NCBI GenBank assembly: GCA_903813345.2
Contig: CAIIXF020000006.1
Coordinates: 13,026,348-13,086,347 of the forward strand
Reading direction: 5' to 3'
From: Owenia fusiformis
Taxonomy: Eukaryota > Annelida > Polychaeta > Sabellida > Oweniidae
DNA: 60,000 nucleotides
How positions within the stretch are numbered: the stretch's first letter is position 1; each line of letters begins with the position of its first letter. A program made the position numbers and the translations under genes. The notes under the pieces were generated by a model. That model was given only the letters and a program-made list of their open reading frames with translations. It had not been told where the DNA came from and made no database searches. Below are positions 44,401-56,400 of the stretch, piece after piece.

Positions 44401-47400
44401 ATACCTCTCTCGTATGACTTTTCTATGCATTATTTGCATCTATGCAAGTAAAGCCTATGTCCACATTGATGATACAAGAATCTAGAGAAGGATGTAATTC
44501 TGAATGCTCACCTCAGAGAACCAACCCCATATTATATGAATATGTTATTTTATAGGCACATATTATGCATTTTCCAAATATGTCTCAATGAAAGATGATC
44601 CTGCAGCACAAGGGAATTATATTTTCACCACAAATCTTGATTACTACCTCAATATGGCCAACACCTGGTTGGCATTTGGTAAGACATCACATCAGTGGTT
44701 GGTTTTGACAGTGTCTGTTGCATGTGGCAATACTGGTTGCCAGTGCAATTTGGTTGCATGTCTTGCTAATATGTGCAATATTGTAAGACCCTATAACAAA
44801 AAATAGTTTTTCCAAGTGACTTCTAAACCCAGTACTTTTGCATTCATGTAAAGGCCAAAGAAACAGTTTGTTAGTAGAGAGACAAAAAATAAGTATAACC
44901 CCTACATAATAAATATATTGTATTTATATGAATTAGGATTATGCAGAGAAAAACTGTAACCTTGAAAAAATAAAGATTTCAAAATTTCAATTGTATTATT
45001 CAATGAACCTTGTCTAATTTGATTCAGTTATTCATTTTAATTTCATTGTCATTTGTATAGAAATTGAAATTGAATAGACCTTAGTTGTTGTATACTTACC
45101 TTGCACTGTTGAGTTTACAAGTCAACTTGGAAGAACTATGTTCTCTTCATAGTATATGTAGCCTTTAGTTGAGTGCTGTGCTTTAACTAGCTAATCAATC
45201 ACATTTTGATATATTTGTAATTCATGTCAATAATATGTTCCCCTGTCGTGTTGCGGAAAAAGTGACAACTTGGAAGAACTATGTGGAAAAGTGACAAACT
45301 GGGCTTGGCAAATATAAATAGGGGAGGAAGATATAAGTTATGGGGATTTGAAAGTACCATTAGACATCAATTTCAGTTGAAAAAATGTCTGAATAAAATT
45401 TTCGTTATGTCTCAATTTATGAATATGTTCATGAATGTTCATGAATATTCATGAACATGTTTCTTGAACATATTGAACATCAAGATTTCTGAATGTAACA
45501 ATGGCAAGAATTTGAAATTCACATTTGATAATTATGAAAACGTACTACCTTGATATTTAGATTACATTTAGATTGAGAGTTTCTAAAGAAATAATACAGT
45601 GATTATCGCATGAGCCTGACACGACCATATTTTAACATGTGTTAACAGATATATTTTTGTGTCATGTTCTTGTTTTATTTTTAGCATCTCACACAGATAA
45701 CAGGACAATGTGGCTGTCAGATTACATGTTTGACCTAACACAAAAATCATAGCATGTGAAATGCATGATTGTATTACTCACACAGAAACTCACACACATA
45801 TGGGTACATTTATTTCAGGTGCATATATTTTTCTGAGAAAATATTTTGACATAAAGGACACTGAGGCTTGTCAGGTTGTTCCTGCAATTGATTTCCGAAC
45901 AACTGGTTGCCTAGCAATGCCAACTTCATCCAATACTTCAGCTAATGTTGTCGATTTCATAACAAATTTTGGGACAGGGCTTGATTGTTCAATCACTGTT
46001 ACCCTTGGTCCTCTTTGCGTTGTTATGAATGGGTCGACAACAAATTTGACAATTGGTAAGATAAGAAGCCCCTCCAGCTTCTTAATATGCTCAATTGGTG
46101 GCAATTTGCACATTGAAATAGACGTGTCATTAAATGGCTTTGTCACTATTATCCTCATCTTTACCACTTGTACATGTATGTTATGTTGTCTTGCTTGACT
46201 TTTCTGGATTTTACTTTTACTCTGGTGATTTAAGTTTCTAGAGTTGCGGCTTTTACTCACAGTTTGTTCAGTCATACATGTATTTTGTTGTGTATCCATT
46301 TTCACGAGCTTCATATATCTCATATGGCAGGTATAATCCGAATCATTCAAACTAATACAAGTGCAGTAAAAATATCTGAGATGGGGCTATTATTACTATG
46401 GTCATTTCATCGCTTTCTCTTCTAATTTTCAGAATCTAACAGCATATATAATTCTCTGTACTAATATCCTTCTCCCAATGTACTGAGGAATTGTATATAT
46501 CCATCCATTTAAACAAACAGATTGTAGATATCCACCCCCTTATGTTTTTATTTCAATTTGTGTTGTATTTTCATTTGGCGTTTCAGCGTCATTTATATTC
46601 ATAAACCAGTATATGAAAGAAAAAGACAATCCCACATGCAGTGCTATACCTGCAATTGCATTCTATAGCCAAACTTGTAACAATGCCGTAGACTTGTTAG
46701 TACGAACTGCGGAAACATCCAATTCAACCTCTTCCGATTGTGCTCTGGCATTTTCTGTTGGAGGTATATGTTTTGTCATAAATGGGCAAAATGGAAATCT
46801 TGCGATAGGTGAGTTTCCTATGCCAATGTCCCCAACCATATACCCTACCTTTCCATCAAACTTCTCCCATTGGATTTAGAATAATTTTCCACATTTTCCA
46901 AGGTCTTACCAAGTCGATAGTTAATATTTTCTCAGAAGGTCCCTACATTAAACCTTTCCCTGACACCCTGGAACAGTCCTCTCCCTAATGGTAAGCATTG
47001 GATTTAACATTAGTTATAAATTCCTAACCAGAATACCCATCAGTTAGCCTCATATCCTCTGATTTTTCAGATGATATTACAATATGATGATTTTTGATGC
47101 TGACATCTTTATAAGTTATCTAATGATTGGTTAATCTACAGTTTATTTCAGAGTTTAGAATTCCCCATATCAAAGGACTACATCCTACGTGTACAGTACA
47201 TTAAAGGATCTTTCCCTTATTTAAGAACTTATTCTCTTGCTTAATAAAGGACTTTATTCTCGCTTAACTAAGAAGTTTATTCTCTTGCTTAACTAAGGAC
47301 TATATTCTCTTGCTTAACTGCTTTATCTATCCTCTCTCAGCTTCCTATATGTGTGGTCTCAGATTTGCCAAAATGATCACAGATCCCAAAAATGTGAAGT

Positions 47401-50400
47401 TCAAGTTTACTAAGGATATCTCTCAATATACTTCAATGTCTGTAACTTGGCTTATATTCAGTAAGTGTGCACAGGTGAAGGTACTTATGTCCATATAAGG
47501 CATTGTTGTTGCGATTTATCATTACATTGCAGTGATTTGCAATCATTGCCAAAATTATCCTGATGCTGTATCAATATGTCAATAAAAGTTATATATAAGA
47601 GTAAAATTTTCTAAAATTCATCTTTTACTAAGTCATTTTTCATTTAAATCACTTAGTTTTCTGATTTAAAGTAATCAGCATGCCTTATCTTACATTTGGC
47701 ATTTTGTATTTCAAGAGTTTTAATTTTAACATTATGTATACCCATGGAAATGGTCAATGTATCAATGTCAAGTATATGATATATCGCAACAAAACAAATG
47801 GAACATTTTCTTAAGGATTCCAAAGTTTGAATCGTTCCATGATTGTTATGTAATTCCTGTAACTTTCACTCTATGTCAGGGTAACCAAAATAGGGAGGGA
47901 TTATGTATTGAGAAAGCATATAAGCATTTCTTTGAAAGAAAAAATGCATGTGCATATATTTTGATATTATTTGCACTAAAAGCACTGCCTGATTCAGTTC
48001 CTTTGTCTTAGAGTGAAAAATATTTGTATCTGCATGTTTGAGTTGGTTCAGTAGAATGTGTTCTAGTTTTACGTTTGATGTTTTATGTTTTAAATACATC
48101 TTACTAACATTTTTACATGATTTCATTAAAACTGTATTTATGTACATGTTCTTATTTATATATAACGGTTACATTTGTTACATATAATTGCATTGACAGT
48201 TGCATTCATTTGGAACATATCACTTTCATATCATAATAAAAGAAATTTAAAGTCTTGTTGCAGTTTTACATAATTGAACTTAAAAGCAGATATTATTTGC
48301 ATTATTGTTTGTACTGATGCACTTTTTGAAAAGAGTGTTGTTTTTATTAAAACAAATGTCAAATTAATAAATAGATTAATAGTACATGTATTAATATATG
48401 ATTTGAATACTTCTCTTGGGTTTATATTATATGGCAGTGTCTCAAATGTTAAACCCAGAGATATGCACTATACTCATGTATAAATATTGCTGTTTCAGGT
48501 ATTATTGCTGCATCCCTGCTGGGCATCATATTGCTGCTCCTGATTTTCCTCCGTACCCGCATCCTCATTGCTATCTCTCTTATCAAGGAATCCAGCAGGT
48601 AGGTCAATATCATGGGGAAATAACCCAGATATGAAAGCAATTGGAAAACGCAACATAATTACTTATACTTATTAATAACCTGATACATAATCATATACAT
48701 GTATGTTGAGATACATGATCCCTTCATATACATTTGAAGGAAAATTAACATAACTTATCATTCTGGAAAAAGTATTTTTGAATCATTAGTTTTTGAACAA
48801 AAATGTGCAATGGGAAACTCTGAAAGCTAAATTCCTTGTATGTTTTGGTTGATGAGAAGTTTGGTTTTTAATGTTGTTGCGATGTTGTTGCTTCGAGTAC
48901 TATAATAATGTAATATTTAACTCTTATCAGGCTGTTGCCTTTTCACTGGTGTTTACTGACGGGTATAGCCATCCAAATCACATGTTTTCGAAAAATAGCG
49001 TGAAACAGGTTCAAATCAAGTGAAATGGTTCAGATTATAAAGAGTGAAATCCATTATTCAGCTCAACTGATATAAAAATAAAAATGATGTTCATATATTT
49101 ACAGGGCTATAGGGAACATGGTGTTTGCACTGTTCTGGCCAATACTGCCATTCATCTTTCAAGTTGTCTTATTTGGCTACTGGGGAGCAACTGCACTTTT
49201 TCTCGCATCATCTGGTACACCAGAATATAAGAGTAATGCCACAGTGGACAATTCTACTGGTGAAGAAATATGGTCCAGAGTACCCTGCGAGCCAACGGTA
49301 AGTTGAACAATTTGTAAATTTTCATTCTGATGTCATATTGTTGTAATCACCATTTATGCCACTGGTGTTTGGAATTCTCCTGTTCGCAGTTTGCTCTACG
49401 AGGGGACACAGAAGTTTTTCCTTATATGGACAAAATATTACCCATGATGCAGAAAGGAGAATTCAGTGTTCACAAAACCCTGTGTGCTTTAAGCCTCAGT
49501 CACATTTGCTCTACAGTGGCCCTATCGTGGCTGTAGCTAAACAATGTACAAACTCTCGTAGGGCTTATCCCTACGTTTTATGCTGCATATTTCTCTTGAT
49601 TTTGATCTACAATCATCATAGATTAAATATGACTGAGGCTTTACAAAAAAGGTTATGATATTTGCGAGTATGTAAAAAGGTGATGATGATATTTTGTCAT
49701 CTCACTGCCTTTTTTGCATACTTCAAGAGTTTAGACCTTTGATTCCTCAGCATTTCTACTGAACAGAATCAGTCCAGTCACATAACCACTCGCTTTCACA
49801 AACATCATCTTTGGGATCTCTGCAACAACTTTAAACATATTTCGCCTCACTGGGTGTTGTATGGTTGCTTCTAACATTTCTGTGTCTCTGGTTGACACCT
49901 CTGTCAACATTCCTACATATCCCAGTGCTTTAGATAGCTCTGAATGAAGCCTGATAGCATTCCATATATGGTCTCTCTCAGGGGTAGATTCAGATTTGGG
50001 AAAAGCTGTGTATCCAGTTGATAGGATAGGATTTTGGCTCCTACATATATGACTAGGAGTTATAACACACGCCATTAATGCTGCGTTAGTCTTGGAATGT
50101 TTGACGAAGAATATGTGGGCATTTTGGAATTTATGTACAAAATGGTCATACGTTTCAAAATCATGGATATCATACCGGTTTCCATTTTCTTTAGCATCTC
50201 TGAACATTTCAAAGATTGTCATAAGTTCATCTGATTTTGCATAATCAATTTTGATTGGAGTTTTGTCTTGGAGTTTGCAATGATGTGGCATGTTCGGAAG
50301 TTTCACTACACTGTTCAATGTTATTCCAGTTGTATCAGGTTTGAAGGACAACATCTTTGTCCTTCTTAGTACCTTTGACTCCTAAAGAAAAATTGCAATT

Positions 50401-53400
50401 ATTGAGACAATGGCTACTTAATGATTATTTTTTGATCAACTACATTTCATTCAAAAAAAGTCTCGGTTTGGAGAATGAAGTTCATCAGTCTACTGCACCA
50501 ATCTAATCATTATTTATGTAAAATATAGAAATAACACCCAAATTAAATTATAGATATTCAAAAGAAGACATTTAAATATACAATATGTAAGTATATCAAA
50601 ATTGTCCATAGCAGGTGTAATCTGCAGTAGACTATGTATTTATATGTTTAATTTACCTTACAATCATCAACCATATCAATCTGCATTATTGTTGAGTTTC
50701 TCCATCCCCTCTCGGCTAGATTTAGGCACATTGGTATTCTCCCCACAACCTTTGCTCCTAGGCTCTTAACATTATTTGTCACAACAGTATCAACAATGCT
50801 CTCTCCAAGATAAGTATGAAACCCTATGAAAAGTAATGATTTAATGGAGAAATATAATATGTCATTGCCATTGTGAAGTGAATTTTTGAAATTCTTTAAA
50901 TTTGGTCATGGGGCGGGGCTTTGCAAAACTCTTAAACACATAGTCAAATGATATCCTATTTCAAGTCTGCACCAATGAAAAGTGAATATGAAAAAACTGT
51001 GAAAAATGTCCTGAATGTAGTGTAAAATCCTTATGTATAGGAATGCAATCCAAACATATTAAAAATGACTATTCAAATACTGTAGTTAAAATACTGTAGT
51101 TGAAATAAAGTGGAAAGTGGAAATACCTAATAGCTTCATTGAAATCAGACATTCCTTTGCAATATGCGTATGGAATCCATAATTTCTGATTGACTGGTCC
51201 AGAACCATGTGACCAGCAGCTAATACTGTATCATGACATCCTGCTAATCTACTTGGGTTAATGGTATAGATTCCACAGATAACCCCAGATGCTGTTTTTA
51301 TTGTTCCAGTTATGACGTTCATTTGGAGGCAAAAGTTTCTAAACATATTGTAGCTTTGGAAATCATCTATGCCATACCCATGGCCATTTTTCATTGCACT
51401 TTGGAACAGTTCAAATAATTTTGGTAGCTCAGATACGACTGCCAGATCCATGACAATGGTTTCACCTTTATTAGTAATAACTCTCGGAAGATTTGTCAGT
51501 ATTGAGCTATAGTAATGATTCTTAGATTCCATTTTTACTTCCATCCCTCTTCTGTATAAATCCTAAATTTGTTGAAAAGACTTGGCAATTTCCTTTACTT
51601 CTCTTTCATATGTTTACAGTGTATAGTACATGTAGTGTAGACATAAATACATGAATTGCAGACTTCAGTCGATGCAGGTTCATATTTCATTATCAGTAGT
51701 TTTGAAACTAAACTGGACCTTGCACCTTGTAAAGTCCTTGTTTTTGTCAATATCAATATAAACAGATAAATGCAGATTTTATATCTTTAAAACTTTGATA
51801 TTCAGTCTTCCTGATTGTGATTCTTTATTAGTATTTTTGGAATAATTTATGCAATATAAGATTTGATCTTGCGTTTTTTATGTTATACATGACCAGGGGT
51901 CATGTATGGGGGGGGTTGAAAAACAGAAATTTATTATTATTTTATTATTTATTATTATACTCAAATGAAAAGCATTTTACAGTACAATCTAAACTAAGAT
52001 TTAATAAACTAAGATCTTTAAAATTGAACCCTTCAAAGACTGTATCATGTCCCACGTAGGTGGGTATGAGGTAGGAGGTTTTTTAGACAAAGCCGTTGTT
52101 ATTTGCTACTCCTCGGAGTTTAAAATTTTAAATAAATAAAATAAATAAACATTACTCCATAAGCAACCAACAGCATTCTTACTTTGTCATTTTCACTTTC
52201 AGAATGACACTCTTGGTTCTATCTGTTCATTCGTAAAATATGGAGGAGACGAGTACACCATATATCTGCAGATCTTCATGCTTTTCATGTTATTCTGGTG
52301 CATGAATTTCATTGTGGCTCTCGGACAGATGACACTTGCTGGATCCTTCGCATCGTATTATTGGGCTTTCACTAAGCCACAGGATATCCCAGCATTCCCA
52401 GTCACGGGTGGATTATGGCGCAGTATTAGGTATATCATAGTTCTCATTGAACAAATAACAAAAAAATTGTTGTAAGGTTAGATAAAATATTTTTATGATC
52501 ACAGTCTACATTCAAATTTTTATTGAATTAATTATTACTTGAATTTCTCCATATTTATATTTCAAGCCTTGGGTTATTATGATGTTAAAGTAAGTAATTA
52601 TAAGTATACTGTGATGTGTTTTTGTTTTCATTCACATGTTGGCACAGTATAACATGATTATTATATTATATTGTAGGTATCACTTGGGTTCGCTAGCATT
52701 TGGTTCACTATTGATCGCCATCATACAGATGATTAGAGTGGCTCTAGAATACTTGGATGCTAAGTTAAAGGGATCTGAAAACAGAATAGCAAAGTTTTTC
52801 ATGAAGTAAGTCAGTAATTCCTAGAGCCTGAGGGGTCTATCATGTCTAGGATCCCTGTATTTCTTATACATTATGTTTTTAAGGCTCTTTTCTTGATGGA
52901 TCCCTCGTCAATATGTGTATGTTTACAGTTACAGTTATAGTTTATTTCATGATGATACACATTGAAATTACAACACATTTGCACATAACAGAAGCAGACA
53001 ACGTTTTATATTTAAAGGGTAGCTGGGAATATTAAAGTCTCCGTTTAAAGATTTTTAAGAAGAAATTGGTTCCTTTCATCCAATCTCTTTTCAGATTCCA
53101 ATACATTAATTAGATAATTAGTTTATATTCAAAAGTAAACACCATGTTTAGAAATAAAATTAGTGCATCGTATTTGACATCTATATGGGTAATATAAATT
53201 AAATCCAATTCCTTAGATTGTTACATGTCATATTTTTATGTTGACAAAAATATTTCTTAATCTTTCAGGTGTCTAAAGTGTTTTTTCTGGTGTCTCGAAA
53301 AGTTTATGAGGTTCCTCAACAAAAATGCATACATTTTGGTAAGTGTATCATTGTTTGTTATAGTAGGTTTTCTATAATTTGTGAATGTGTGTAGGACCAG

Positions 53401-56400
53401 CCAAATGTGTTTTTTGTCTAAGTCTGTGCAGAGGGAATGTGTAAAATGAATGTGTCTTGGTCCAGCTAAAATAGTTGTGTACAGAGTGAATGAGTCAGGG
53501 ACCAATGTATCTTGGAGTGCATGCTACTTTAAATCATTTAATGCTTATTTAATTGAAATTGAAATGGTTGTTTAGAGAGCTGTTATAGACATCCTTAAGA
53601 ATACTCACATTTTGTTTTGAGATGTGATGAGGTATCCCCCACCTTTTTAGGATAAGTATAAACTAACAGTTAATCATTACATTACTGTACTTAGATTGCC
53701 TTTTTAAATGTTTCACAATATGTACTTAATTCCACATTTTTATGTCTTAATTTTCAGATTGCAGTATATGGAGAGAATTTCTGTACTTCAGCTAAAAACG
53801 CATTCTTCCTCATAATGCGTAATATTTTAAGGTGAGTCTCAGTTTATACATGCAATATTCATATTGAAACCATGTTTTGAAAAGATGTACGATATACATT
53901 ATATGCATCTTTTTAATACTACGTTAATACTAGAAAACAATAATAGTATTTCTGCATAAGATTTTGCCTTGTCTATTATCTGTTTGGTAGATTTCTCTTG
54001 TGTCAAGACTCACTATTTAAGAAATAGGATATTAACTTAAAGTTTGTCAAGTCAAGCTATATTGATGTATTTCTCTTATATTATAGAGTTGCTGTGGTTG
54101 ACAAAGTGACAGACTTTCTTCTGTTTATCAGTAAGCTGGTCGTAGTAGCAGCTACAGGTAAGAGGATCAGGATCATATGAAAATCTCTTCCTTTTAAACA
54201 TATCACTAATATCAAATGTAAATTGTGATTCCAGAAGTCCATGTTTTTTTCGGTATGCTATTATATATTGATATTTTTCTTTATTTCATATCATTTTAAT
54301 AATTTCTAGTATTCATATGTCAATGTGTTTATACTGAATCAGCTAAAAGAATAACAGTTGCAATAACAAATATTACAATGTTACATATTACAAGTATTTA
54401 CATTTTTGGTTCAGATTATATTAATGCAATATACATCTAGTACTTGACAGTTACCTTTTATGGAATGTGACTACTTTCCGGAGGATCTAGTGTATGCAGT
54501 GTGTTTATTTTTAAGATGTATTCATTAATGATATTTAAGACAATATTGATTTTTTCTTTATTCCTTTTTTATTTCAGGTGTACTCGGATTCTTTTTCTTC
54601 TCCGGCCAGATTCCCATTGAAGCTCTCAACTCATATGTCCCAACACTCAATTTTTACTTGGTCCCTGTTATAGTAAGTGTTATATTACAGGGTGCCTCAG
54701 TCTGTTGTGACATTACAAGGTGTCTCAGTCAAATCAATGAACCTAAGCTTGTGTACTACCCTTGATTATATCATTGCTAGAATCCCGGTACTCTGATCAA
54801 AATATTTGACACACCCTCAATTTTTGAACTGATAAATTATGTATTGCCCTGTGTATTAGTCCTCACTCACTGATTCTGAAGCAAGGGAATGCCTAGCAAT
54901 GACATAATAAAATAATCTTGTGTTAACCCTTTATTCCATACACTGTAGTTATTATCTTGTTATCTCTTTACATGTACAAGGTGACTTACTTAAATCTGCT
55001 TCTGCTTCCCTGTTCCTATGTCTCCATATAACATCTTCAATGGTGTCAAGATTGGTTTGTCGTAGTATCAGAAGCTCAATAAGTTATTGCTGAGGCACTG
55101 ATACTACTTCAAACAATCTGGACAGAATCTGTGATCTTTTACAATTGTTAATGCTTTTAAGATTGAATCCAGGTGGTGGCATCATTTTGTCGTGTGTCAC
55201 ATGTGCATGTAGATTTCTTTACTAATATTTTTCCATTTCAGTCTCTATTGAACCTATGCCTCTTTAATAAACATATGCACTTTTTCCATATACTGTACTG
55301 TTTATGTTATTGTGTCATTTTGCATGGAAAAATTTAAGAAAACATGTCATTGAAAAATATTTTTTCTAAATTCTCTAGCCAAATGATAGTATATTTTACT
55401 CGTACTATATTTACTCAAATGACTTGTTTTTCTTCAAAAAATATTTGGGTTTTGGCTTGGTTTACAGGTTTCAGCACTTCAATCATCACTTCACCTTCCT
55501 CGTCTATGAATATCACAACATTAGCATTATAACTCAAAATTGTTATGAAATGCTTTAATCACTCCATGCTCCAGTAAAGTTCCATGCACAATGCACTAAC
55601 ATTTTTGATTTTGCATTTATGTCAGCATTAACCCTGTAATACTTAGGAAAGACTTCTGTTAACATTGGAAAAAGATGAATTCTTAATCTGACCGGGACCT
55701 CAATAAGCCTCAGACAATTCTTTAAAATAGCCAAGAAAACATAAGAACTTCAATGTTTGCTTTGTTGTACATACTGTAGGAGCTTTAGCATGGGTGCTAT
55801 ATGACAAGACACCAATACATAGTATACTCTCTGATCTCAATTACTACCTCACACCTGTCATTGTGAGTTATATAAGGATACCAAGATAGAATACAGTACA
55901 GTGGAACATTTAAAGATGAACAAACACTTTTACCAGATATTCCCTGGATGATTTTTATATGTTGTAAAAATGAATGAGTTATCATGAATTATTGAACCAG
56001 AAACATGTACATTATATTTTTTGGTTCACTAATATTATCTGTTTTGGGCCCAGTGTGTACCCAATTTTGATACACCCTTTTATAGATGTTCAACTTAACT
56101 AGTTCCACTGTATGTTTGCTTATGCCGTCAGTCGGCTTATTGTTAGTTATACAATATTTTATTTAACATTTTAAAATGTTTTTCATGTTTTCTTGTATTG
56201 ACTGTTTGCATTCATCAATGTTCCAACATTTTTAAAACTCACATTCATCAATGAACTTTTGTTGATGAGTTTTATATGACATCTGTTCAAATGACTTGAA
56301 GTTAACATATCATATTATGTATCATTAACTTAGATTTAAAGGAAGGATTTATTTCTTCTTGCAATGTTATGATAGTACCCAGGTTTGTGTGAAGAAACTC

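Noticed and set aside
45871-46350. 159-codon open frame on the minus strand
   Set aside because: It is the antisense of cassette D2 and its flank; D2 has splice sites, phase and homology to D3, so the plus-strand reading is the real one.
49384-49500. Possible alternative to the exon at 52203 ([16 protein letters not shown] after a TTCGCAG acceptor)
   Set aside because: Weak resemblance to [16 protein letters not shown], but no donor is in reach and no TM helix follows; it runs into a MITE.
55469-55530. Possible extra E cassette
   Set aside because: A good acceptor and matching phase, but the frame ends at a stop with no donor, and no LNYYLxPVI ending.
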